A DNA stretch of 7,002 nt from Anaerolineae bacterium (GTDB taxonomy: Bacteria > Chloroflexota > Anaerolineae > UBA1429): NCBI GenBank assembly GCA_007123335.1, contig SKLG01000041.1, positions 1 through 7,002 on the forward strand, read 5' to 3'. Under the pieces are notes generated by a model. The model had not been told where the DNA came from. It searched no databases and was given only the letters and a program-made list of their open reading frames with translations. The position numbers were made by a program, and so were the translations under genes. The stretch's first letter is position 1; each line of letters starts with the position of its first letter. Shown here one piece after another: positions 1 to 5,722 of the stretch.

Positions 1-434
1 CGATAGACGGTGCCGGTAAAGACGCTGACCACGCCCATGACGAGCTGATCCATGGCGAACATGATGCTGGCCTCGCCAAAGCGCTCCTGCACCCGCTGTT
101 TGCCCCAGGCCAACTGGCTGACTCCCGCCGGTAGCTCGCCCTCGGTCAGCATTTGGGCGATCACGGCGATCTGCGCCGCCTTGATCATATAGAGCACATA
201 GCGCCGGGCCAGATGGTACAGTCCGCCCATCCCGCCCAAGCCCACCAGGAACAGGATGACGCCCACAAGAGGGATGGCCTGTCCCGCCAGCCAGGCCACG
301 CCGCCCACGATAGCCAGATAGAGCAGAGCTGCCAGCCAGAAGAGAAGTAGGGCGCCCAGGCGTACCAGGGCGATGGGCAGGGTGCGCAGAACCAGGTTAA
401 AGGCCCTGCCCAATTGCAGCGATTTCAGACTCAT
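1..434 (-). CDS. Hypothetical multi-pass membrane protein, C-terminus cut off by the window edge
   Basis: The reading frame opens with ATG (434-432) and runs without a stop to the left edge, giving 144 codons. The start is well supported by a GGAGG ribosome site (440-444 on the plus strand, read as its complement) 5 nt upstream. The visible N-terminus begins MSLKSLQLGRAFNL. It is followed by two long hydrophobic stretches at about residues 17-50 and 53-72, then a basic RRYVLYMIKAA segment and an amphipathic, charged part at about 95-120. A further hydrophobic stretch begins near residue 124. This fits an integral membrane protein with at least two or three membrane passes. I recognise no family and assign no function. 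It lies downstream of the lipoprotein gene on the same strand and could share its transcript, although a hairpin lies in the 89-nt gap. Confidence is high that it is a gene, low for any role. Confidence 0.78.
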   Translation of the reverse strand, partial: MSLKSLQLGRAFNLVLRTLPIALVRLGALLLFWLAALLYLAIVGGVAWLAGQAIPLVGVILFLVGLGGMGGLYHLARRYVLYMIKAAQIAVIAQMLTEGELPAGVSQLAWGKQRVQERFGEASIMFAMDQLVMGVVSVFTGTVY

Positions 435-457
435 GGCAACCTCCACATTGAGAGAAG

Positions 458-489
458 GGCGCCGCTGGTTCCTATATGATGGCGGCGCC
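458..489 (-). other. GC-rich hairpin between the lipoprotein gene and the membrane-protein gene
   Basis: An 8-bp perfect inverted repeat (458-465 GGCGCCGC and 482-489 GCGGCGCC) encloses a 16-nt loop. Read on the minus strand it lies after the lipoprotein stop and before the ribosome site of the next gene. It is followed by the pyrimidine-rich CTTCTCTC and not by a true T run. It could be a weak terminator or attenuator, or a stabilising element between two co-transcribed genes. The sequence does not decide between these. Confidence 0.4.
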
Positions 490-523
490 TAACGAACCCT
501 TGCCCTAGATCCTCTATGTCTTG

Positions 524-1642
524 CTACCCATCAATCATGATGGTCACCTTGACGGGAGCATCGCTATCGTCGATCATCAGCATCAGGCTGCGGTCGCCCT
601 TGCTAAACATCAGCATCACTCCCATGTCTTCGTCCAAGACCCAGCCCTGATCGGGAAGCGCCTCAAGGTAATATTCCGTCACCTCTTGGACGTCGGCATC
701 CACCTCAAAGCCGGTAAACCCGCTCATCGACTGGACATCCGTCGCTCCGGCCATGAGCGGCACGTCGTCGGGGAGACCAGGCCTGGCCACGCCCTCAGGG
801 GCAGTGATGGTGATGGGCTGGTTGATCTCGGTGATGTCCCACTGCATTTCATAGCGCATGTCATATCCGTCTTCCTCGCCCGTCCAGATGACGACGGTGC
901 GCACGACGACATCGTACTCCTCCGAGATCCAGTAATCCGCCTGGGTGACGTGGCCGAGGCCCGTGATGGAGAAATCCAGGCCCTCGTCCCGGTAGTGGAC
1001 GGTGCGCACGCCGTTGATGCTCTCGGTGCCGACCCTTTTGCTATGGCGGCTGACATACTGCTCAGGCGGCATGCTCCAGGGGTCGCCCATATCCTCGTCG
1101 CTGGCCACGGCCATCCACTCGTCGCCAGAGCCCATATAGACGATGCCATCCACCCATATCATGCTAAAGGATTCCGCGTCGCCATCGGCGCTCTCAATGA
1201 CTTGCCATTGCATAGCCCGAGGTTCGCGCACAAAGGCAATCTCCACATGCATCTGGCCTTCGTCGGTTCCGTCCTCGTCTTCGGTTTGCCAGCGGATGAC
1301 CTGCGTCATGCGGTAGCTGTCCAACCGATCAAAGTCGGTGACCGCAAGAGGGTCGAGGGCAGGCTCTTCGGCCTCGCCTTCCTCAGGCGCGCCTTCCCCA
1401 GCCGCGGTAGTGGGCGCAGCGGGCGCCGTGGGCGCCTCCTCTGCCTTGGCGGGCGTATCGGTGGGGGTAGCCGGAGCAGCCTCGGTGGGGCTGACCGCCT
1501 CCTTGGCCTGTTCAGTGACCTCAGACACGGCCTCCTCGACCACATCGACAACGGCGCGCTGCACTGCGCCGCAGCCCGAGATCAGCAGGGCCAAAAGGGC
1601 AAGGATGAAAATGAGACGTATGGCGCCGATCTTGCGCTTCAA
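524..1642 (-). CDS. Two-domain surface lipoprotein with LolA/LppX-like domain (tentative)
   Basis: The protein has 372 residues. The start is TTG (1642-1640), supported by an excellent AGAAGGAGG ribosome site 6 nt upstream (complement of 1649-1657). An n-region MKRKIGAIR and a hydrophobic core lead to a lipobox LISGC with the lipidated Cys at residue 24, so the protein should be exported and anchored on the outer face of the membrane. Residues 27-50 form a charged amphipathic helix and residues 51-98 a Pro/Ala/Thr/Glu-rich linker. Residues about 99-283 have the alternating beta-strand pattern of LolA/LppX-type half-barrels (MTQVIRW, MHVEIAF, FSMIWVDGIVYM, TVHY, YWISEEYDVVVRTVV). Residues about 291-372 form a separate small domain with the pattern VPLMAGATDVQSMSG, then VTEYYLEALPDQGW, then SLMLMIDD. 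The fold assignment rests on pattern only. A role in holding a lipid or other hydrophobic ligand is inference. The protein is very acidic, with many Asp, Glu and Met. Confidence 0.85.
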   Translation of the reverse strand: MKRKIGAIRLIFILALLALLISGCGAVQRAVVDVVEEAVSEVTEQAKEAVSPTEAAPATPTDTPAKAEEAPTAPAAPTTAAGEGAPEEGEAEEPALDPLAVTDFDRLDSYRMTQVIRWQTEDEDGTDEGQMHVEIAFVREPRAMQWQVIESADGDAESFSMIWVDGIVYMGSGDEWMAVASDEDMGDPWSMPPEQYVSRHSKRVGTESINGVRTVHYRDEGLDFSITGLGHVTQADYWISEEYDVVVRTVVIWTGEEDGYDMRYEMQWDITEINQPITITAPEGVARPGLPDDVPLMAGATDVQSMSGFTGFEVDADVQEVTEYYLEALPDQGWVLDEDMGVMLMFSKGDRSLMLMIDDSDAPVKVTIMIDG

Positions 1643-1750
1643 GATGTGCCTCCTTCTAATGGGGTTTCGCTATTCGATGGCGTGCCTGGCAATCCTACAC
1701 TTTGGAGAACGCGGGAAAGCATTTGGCGCATGTTAGGGCGTGCTGACTCT

Positions 1751-1759
1751 AGTATATCA
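1751..1759 (-). promoter_or_regulatory. Possible extended -10 promoter of the lipoprotein gene
   Basis: On the minus strand the sequence reads TGATATACT, that is TG-A followed by TATACT, five of six matches to TATAAT with an extended -10 TG. It lies about 110 nt upstream of the TTG start. I found no good -35 box at the usual distance, so this would have to act as an extended -10 promoter. Confidence 0.3.
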
Positions 1760-2057
1760 GGCTCCTCGATCCAGTCGGCACCTCATTTTCAAGGGTGGGG
1801 AAGCTCTATTGCCCCTCTCCCTTGTCCATGAATTTGATACATTTCAAATAGAATTATATTCCAAATTAAAGCGATGTGTATGAAAATCTGATCACCGTGA
1901 GGTTACACTTTTTTCATCTAGCTGCTCTATGCATTAAGAACGGGTGGATTGTAGACCGCTATGGAAGATAGGGCAAGAACGGCCTGCATATGGAATGCAC
2001 GAGCGATGGTAGCGGCGATGCGGCAAACCGGGTATATCGGGCATATATTGTCCGGAT

Positions 2058-2086
2058 TTGGATGGCGTGTTCAGAGGGCTTACAAT
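2058..2086 (+). promoter_or_regulatory. Possible promoter of the peptidase-flippase operon
   Basis: TTGGAT (2058-2063) and TACAAT (2081-2086) are separated by 17 bp. The -10 box matches the consensus at five of six positions, while the -35 matches only its first three. The position, 87 nt before the GTG start of the peptidase gene, is reasonable. The call rests on box similarity and spacing alone. Confidence 0.35.
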
Positions 2087-2172
2087 ACAGCGACATCGGG
2101 CCAGAATGTCAGACCGCGATGGGTTATTGTAGCGATAGGACTGCGAGATCGGGTGAAAAAGGAGAGTCGATA

Positions 2173-3507
2173 GTGAAGGGCAGACGTGCCTTGGTGTTCG
2201 CTCTTGCCATAATGATCGTTCTTTTGGGATCAGCGCTTGCTGCCGGCGTGGCTCGCTATGGGAGCCCCCGAGCATTGCTCCTGCGGGTGCGCGCCGAGTT
2301 CGGATTGATCGAAGCCCGCGACCCTTATGTGCCCACCCCCTTACCGACCACCGTGGTGCTGGCGCAGGCGGAGGTAGAGCCCACGCAGACGCCGGTGCCC
2401 ACCGAGTTGCCACCCACCGCTACCCCCACCGAGCCGCTACCGACGGCCACCCCAGAGCCATCGGCGCAGCCCACCGCGACACCGACCACCACATCCACGG
2501 CAACGCCTACACCCACCATGACCGCCACTCCGACGCCGGCCTATCTCCCGGCGGGAGATGCGGTGGCGTTGAGCGGCCTGGATCACCATTGGCAGACGTG
2601 GAGCAATTGCGGCCCGGCCACGCTGTCCATGTATCTCAGCTACTATGGCGTCAGGGTTTCCCAAGAAGAGGTCCGCAAGGTGGTCCGCCCAAACTGGGAG
2701 GACAAGCACGCCAGCCCCTACGACCTGGCTGAATATGCCCGTGGGCAGGGGTTGAACGCGTTGGTGCGGGTCAATGGCGACGCCGAGCGCCTGCGCCTCT
2801 TGATCAGCAACGGCGTGCCGGTGATGGCGCCCACCTGGTATATCGATTACAAGGGCGAGCAGATGGGTCACTATCGGCTGCTCACCGGCTATGACGACGA
2901 GGCGGGAGAATGGATCGTCTGGGATTCGCTGGAGAAGCGTGGGGTGAACCGCGACCAGCCCTATACCGGGGTGCGCATGAGCTATGAGGAGCTGGAGACA
3001 CTCTGGCCAGTGTACAACCGCCGATACATCGTCGTGTATGACGACGCACGGGCCGAGGTGGTGCATGACGTGATCGGCGAGGACCTCGACGACGAGATCA
3101 TGTGGCGGCGCTCCTTGGAGCGCGCCGAGGCCTGGCTGGCTGCCGAGCCGGAGAGCGCCTTTGCCTGGTTCACGATGGGCACCAATCTGCTACACAACGG
3201 CCGCTCCGACGAGGCCGCAGCAGCCTTTGATCGGGCGCGCATCATCGGCCTGCCCCATCGCATGATGTGGTATCAGTTCGGCGCATTCGAGGCGTATTAC
3301 AACGTGGGGCGCCATGACGAGGTCATCGCCCTGGCCGATGCCACGATCCGGGTGACGAGCGATGTCGAGGAGCTGCACTATTGGCGCGCCCTGGCGCTAG
3401 AGGCCAAGGGCGACCTGGACGGCGCCCGGGCGGCGCTGCGCACGGCGCTGGAGAAAAAGCACAACTATACCGCCGCGCGAGAAGCGCTAGAGCGGCTTGG
3501 GGAGTAG
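2173..3507 (+). CDS. Membrane-anchored C39-like cysteine peptidase with C-terminal TPR repeats
   Basis: The protein has 444 residues. I chose the GTG at 2173 because AAAAAGGAG (2156-2164) lies 8 nt upstream and the product then starts MKGRRALVFALAIMIVLLGS, a clean signal peptide or anchor. The same frame is open further upstream, but that part has no export signal and no ribosome site. Residues 51-123 form a Pro/Thr-rich spacer (PTATPTEP-type repeats). Residues about 128-292 match the papain-like C39 family: Gln141, the nucleophile Cys146 in SNCGPATLSMYLSYYG, His233 in MGHYRLLTGYDD and Asp251 in WIVWDSL. All four key residues are present, so it is probably active. Residues about 305-444 hold about three TPR-like helical hairpins (for example AWFTMGTNLLHNGRSDEAAAAF), expected to bind a protein partner. 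The enzyme should act outside the membrane. The substrate is unknown. No ABC exporter is fused or visible, so it is not evidently a bacteriocin-leader peptidase. The stop lies 6 nt before the murJ start. Confidence 0.9.
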   Translation: MKGRRALVFALAIMIVLLGSALAAGVARYGSPRALLLRVRAEFGLIEARDPYVPTPLPTTVVLAQAEVEPTQTPVPTELPPTATPTEPLPTATPEPSAQPTATPTTTSTATPTPTMTATPTPAYLPAGDAVALSGLDHHWQTWSNCGPATLSMYLSYYGVRVSQEEVRKVVRPNWEDKHASPYDLAEYARGQGLNALVRVNGDAERLRLLISNGVPVMAPTWYIDYKGEQMGHYRLLTGYDDEAGEWIVWDSLEKRGVNRDQPYTGVRMSYEELETLWPVYNRRYIVVYDDARAEVVHDVIGEDLDDEIMWRRSLERAEAWLAAEPESAFAWFTMGTNLLHNGRSDEAAAAFDRARIIGLPHRMMWYQFGAFEAYYNVGRHDEVIALADATIRVTSDVEELHYWRALALEAKGDLDGARAALRTALEKKHNYTAAREALERLGE

Positions 3508-3513
3508 CGACCG

Positions 3514-5082
3514 ATGGAGAGCCGCGAGCGGCATCTGGCGCGCAATACCCTGGTCGTCGGCGCCTCCTTTGGGCTGGCGGCGGTGGCCGGGCTATGGCGC
3601 AACATGGTCATCGCCCGGCAGTTCGGCATCGGCGGCGAGCTGGATATCTACTATGCCGCCTTTAAACTGCCCGAGCTGCTCTTTATGATCGTCGCCGGCG
3701 GCGCCCTGGCCACGGCGCTCATCCCGGTGCTGAGCGATTACCTGGCCCGCGAGGACAAGGAGGCCTTCTGGCGGCTGGCCAGCGCCACCATCAACATCGT
3801 GGGCATGGTTATCATGGTGCTGGCCCTGATCGCCGGGCTCCTGGCTCCGACATTGGTCCGCTACATCATCGCCCCCGGCTTTACCCCGCAGGCGCAGGCG
3901 GAAACCGCACGAGCCATGCGTCTGGTACTCGTCTCGACGCTGATCTTTGGGGTGAGCGCCGTACAAACCAGCGTGCTGCACAGTGCCAAGCATTTCTTCT
4001 TGCCCGCGCTGGCCCCGACGGTCTATCCCCTGGGCATCGTGATCGGGGCGCTGTTCCTGGCCCCGCGCTGGGGCATTCATGGCCTTGCTGCCGGCGCCAT
4101 TCTGGGCGCGCTGCTGCATTGGGCCGTGCAGTTGCCCGGCCTGATCCACCATGGATTGCGCTGGTGGCCCGTTCTCTCCACCCCGGATGGCACCCTTCGC
4201 CGCGTGCTGACCCTGATGGGCCCCCGAGTTCTCGATGTCGGCGTCTTTCAGCTCACCTTGCTGGTTACGGCCAACCTGGCCTCGCGCCTAGAGCCGGGCA
4301 GCCTCAGCGCTCTGGAATGGGGCTGGGGCTTTATGCAGTTGCCCGAGACCGTCATCGGCACCGCCTTTGGGCTGGTGGCCCTGCCCACGCTGGCCGACCT
4401 GGCCGCGCGCCAGGATTTCGAGGCGCTGCGTCGAACGATGGGCGACACGCTGCGCGCCATCCTGGGGCTGACGATCCCCGCCACCGCCGGCTTGATCCTT
4501 TTGGGCCGGCCTCTGCTTCAGGTGCTCTATCAGCGCGGCGCCTTTGACGCCGGCGCCACCGAGGCCGTGTTCGTCGCCGTGCGCTTTTACGCCCTGGGGC
4601 TCGTCGGCCACGCCTGCCTGGAGATCGCCGCCCGGGCCTTTTTCGCCCAACAGGATACCCTCACGCCGCTGCTCGTCGCAGCGGCCACGGGGGCGGTGAA
4701 TCTCCTCCTGGGCGTGCTGCTCATGAGGCCTCTCGGACATGGGGGCCTGGCATTGGCCAACACCGTGGCGGTGTCGGCGGAGGTCCTGGTGCTGTTGGCC
4801 ATCGTGAGCCGCCGCTGGGGCGGCATCGAGGGGCGCGAGACCCTCAGAGGGCTGGGGAGGATCGCGCTGGCCACCCTCGCCATGGTCATCGTCGTCGTCG
4901 CCATGCTATTCATGGCCGAGCGGGCCAGACTGGGCGCGCTGTGGTTGGTGACCCTCGGCGCCGGAGCGGGCGGCTTGATCTATCTGCTGGTGGGATGGCG
5001 GCTGCGCCTGACCGCCGTGCTCTGGCCCCTGCGCGCCTTGAAACAGCGAACGCCTGACCCCTCAGCGGTAATGGTGCCTTAA
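3514..5082 (+). CDS. murJ: MurJ/MviN-family lipid II flippase
   Basis: The product has 522 residues, the usual size for MurJ, a multi-pass (normally 14-helix) member of the MOP superfamily that flips the peptidoglycan precursor lipid II across the cytoplasmic membrane. Hallmarks are GLWRNMVIARQFG (residues 26-38), DIYYAAFKLPELL (44-56), AGGALATALIPVL (61-73), the PGFTPQAQAE loop (121-130), LPALAPTVYPLGIV (163-176) and FMQLPETVIGTAFGLVALPTLA (273-294). The ATG start lies 6 nt after the peptidase stop. Its ribosome site GGGGAG (3499-3504) overlaps the end of that gene, so the two should be translated from one mRNA. Aligned by memory to E. coli MurJ, Arg24 and Asp39 correspond to Arg29 and Asp44. 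E. coli Arg18, Arg52 and Arg270 correspond to Ala23, Phe57 and Gly272. The family call is firm. Whether this copy is the housekeeping flippase or a paralogue with another lipid substrate is open. Confidence 0.93.
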   Translation: MESRERHLARNTLVVGASFGLAAVAGLWRNMVIARQFGIGGELDIYYAAFKLPELLFMIVAGGALATALIPVLSDYLAREDKEAFWRLASATINIVGMVIMVLALIAGLLAPTLVRYIIAPGFTPQAQAETARAMRLVLVSTLIFGVSAVQTSVLHSAKHFFLPALAPTVYPLGIVIGALFLAPRWGIHGLAAGAILGALLHWAVQLPGLIHHGLRWWPVLSTPDGTLRRVLTLMGPRVLDVGVFQLTLLVTANLASRLEPGSLSALEWGWGFMQLPETVIGTAFGLVALPTLADLAARQDFEALRRTMGDTLRAILGLTIPATAGLILLGRPLLQVLYQRGAFDAGATEAVFVAVRFYALGLVGHACLEIAARAFFAQQDTLTPLLVAAATGAVNLLLGVLLMRPLGHGGLALANTVAVSAEVLVLLAIVSRRWGGIEGRETLRGLGRIALATLAMVIVVVAMLFMAERARLGALWLVTLGAGAGGLIYLLVGWRLRLTAVLWPLRALKQRTPDPSAVMVP

Positions 5083-5087
5083 GCAGC

Positions 5088-5129
5088 AAAAAAGCCGCGG
5101 GGTGCAGGCGAAACACCTGCACCCCGCGG
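5088..5129 (-). terminator. Intrinsic terminator with perfect 14-bp stem, minus strand
   Basis: The arms CCGCGGGGTGCAGG (5095-5108) and CCTGCACCCCGCGG (5116-5129) pair perfectly around a 7-nt loop. Read leftwards, the stem is followed after one C by six T (complement of 5088-5093), so it is a textbook terminator for minus-strand transcription and closes the RNA gene to its right. For murJ transcription, from the left, the hairpin lies 12 nt past the stop but is not followed by a T run. It could at most serve as a weak or 3'-protecting element for murJ. Confidence 0.88.
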
Positions 5130-5140
5130 TCCATAGGGAC

Positions 5141-5555
5141 AAAAAAGCAGAATCCCAAGTGACCTTTGTCCATCTTTTCTGTCTTCTGCCCTTGGCTGGA
5201 ATCCCTCTTTTCGATCTGCGGATATCGAAATCTATCCGCTTTTCGATCCGAGATCCTCTCCCAACCAGTCTTTCCGCCGATCTATTCCGGCAGATATGCT
5301 CTGCCGTACTTTGGCTTCCCGGGTATGCTCATGATGTTCTTTGAGAATGGATCTCGCCGAACACCGGTAGTAGCTATAGACCCTTTCCGCCAACCTTTGG
5401 TCCCTGTTCGGACTTGGTCCTTGCAGTGAACCACCTCTCGGCTTCCCGACTTGTAGGTCAGAATCCTTGGGTTCCTTCCTTTCGGTTGGTTCCCTCAGGG
5501 GCCTCTCTTTCGAGATGTCCCTTTCAAAGATGTCATCAACCTCTCGGGATTCTGC
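5141..5555 (-). ncRNA. Large structured non-coding RNA, about 410 nt, family not recognised
   Basis: The predicted 5' end (5555-5543, GCAGAATCCCGAG) pairs with the predicted 3' end (5159-5147, CTTGGGATTCTGC) over 13 bp with one G-U, and the 3' strand runs straight into six T (5146-5141). Further helices seen directly, read on the minus strand: TCUC-type hairpin with GAAA loop (5504-5515); A-rich symmetric stem with GAAA loop (5469-5494); UCGG/CCGA hairpin (5438-5449); GGAC/GUCC hairpin (5410-5420); long-range 8-bp helix 5349-5356 with 5249-5256, extended by UCUC/GAGA (5343-5346 with 5257-5260) after a 2-nt bulge; 7-bp hairpin 5288-5306; 7-bp hairpin 5218-5239 flanked by GAUC/GAUC pairing. The strand is purine-rich, as in large folded RNAs. 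A strong promoter precedes it and terminators follow. I find no RNase P core, no tmRNA tag frame or T-loop, no SRP GGAAG motif context and no 6S-like long rod. The function is unknown. A 134-codon open frame crosses the region but has no ribosome site and starts upstream of the promoter. RNA gene likely, exact ends uncertain. Confidence 0.72.
5270..5448 (-). repeat. Paired 9-nt motifs repeated within the RNA gene
   Basis: On the RNA strand CGGGAAGCC occurs at 5448-5440 and again at 5321-5313. GGCGGAAAG occurs at 5391-5383 and again at 5278-5270. Both pairs are in the same order, spaced 57 and 43 nt start to start. In each copy the GCC of the first motif can pair with the GGC of the second, suggesting two related sub-structures. 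A third repeat, GATCGAAAAG, flanks the 7-bp hairpin at 5218-5239 (copies at 5248-5239 and 5216-5207). Confidence 0.7.
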
Positions 5556-5561
5556 ATAATT

Positions 5562-5590
5562 ATAATAGCACATTTTAGCGGAAATGTCAA
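5562..5590 (-). promoter_or_regulatory. Strong sigma-70-type promoter of the structured RNA
   Basis: On the minus strand TTGACA (complement of 5585-5590) is a perfect -35 box. A 17-bp spacer ends in TGC, followed by TATTAT (complement of 5562-5567), a five-of-six -10 box with an extended TG. Upstream of the -35 lies an A/T-rich stretch containing AAAATTCAAAGATTTTCC, resembling an UP element. Transcription would start near 5555-5553, exactly at the strand that pairs with the 3' end. This is the best promoter in the window and suggests constitutive, high-level expression. Confidence 0.85.
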
Positions 5591-5672
5591 GGAAAATCTT
5601 TGAATTTTCTCCCTTCTCGTGGTTGATATAGCGCATCGCTTAGGGCAAGGTGTGCGCCATGACCTTGTAGCG

Positions 5673-5712
5673 CCCCCTCCCAAAGGTCCCCAACCGAACC
5701 TTTGGGAGGGGG
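5673..5712 (-). terminator. 15-bp hairpin just after the cupin gene, lacking a T run
   Basis: CCCCCTCCCAAAGGT (5673-5687) and its exact complement (5698-5712) enclose a 10-nt loop. The hairpin starts 10 nt past the stop of the minus-strand cupin gene. No T run follows on either strand. The position suggests a 3' end or terminator for the cupin transcript, insulating it from the RNA promoter about 80 nt further on. Without a T run it may act as a Rho-assisted or mRNA-stabilising structure. Confidence 0.6.
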
Positions 5713-5722
5713 ACGTTTCGCA

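Larger units (their letters stand above)
1643..2172. other. Divergent intergenic region with AT-rich core
   Basis: This 530-nt stretch lies between the divergently transcribed lipoprotein and peptidase genes. I see no convincing gene: the short open frames lack ribosome sites and recognisable protein character. The part at about 1826-1935 is markedly AT-rich compared with its surroundings. It contains a TTGATA box (1834-1839) and TATATT (1855-1860), but their spacing is only 15 bp. Candidate promoters for the two flanking genes are listed separately. If the plus-strand candidate at 2058-2086 is correct, the peptidase mRNA has a leader of roughly 80 nt. I saw no strong hairpin with a T run here. 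Confidence 0.6.

Noticed and set aside
521..1831. 436-codon open frame on the plus strand
   Set aside because: It is antisense to the lipoprotein gene, has no ribosome site and a His/Asp-rich shadow composition. The minus-strand frame has a lipobox and strong ribosome site.
1990..2172. Upstream extension of the peptidase frame to an ATG at 1990
   Set aside because: The extension has no export signal and no ribosome site. The GTG at 2173 has both a good ribosome site and a signal peptide right after it.
2325..2528. Low-complexity Pro/Thr codon stretch as a DNA repeat or CRISPR-like array
   Set aside because: The repetition is irregular at the DNA level and simply encodes the Pro/Thr-rich linker of the peptidase.
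5095..5129. Rho-independent terminator for murJ on the plus strand
   Set aside because: The stem is perfect but no T run follows on the plus strand. The T run is on the other side, which fits leftward transcription.
5141..5555. RNase P RNA, tmRNA, SRP RNA or 6S RNA
   Set aside because: Length and paired ends made RNase P attractive, but its conserved core sequences are missing. There is no tRNA-like TTCGAnTCC end or tag frame for tmRNA, no SRP tetraloop domain, and the fold is multi-branched and too long for 6S RNA.
5232..5636. 134-codon open frame on the minus strand
   Set aside because: It has no ribosome site and its start lies upstream of the strong promoter, so the start codon would not be in the main transcript. 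The peptide is highly charged with no recognisable domain. The inverted repeats explain the sequence better as RNA.
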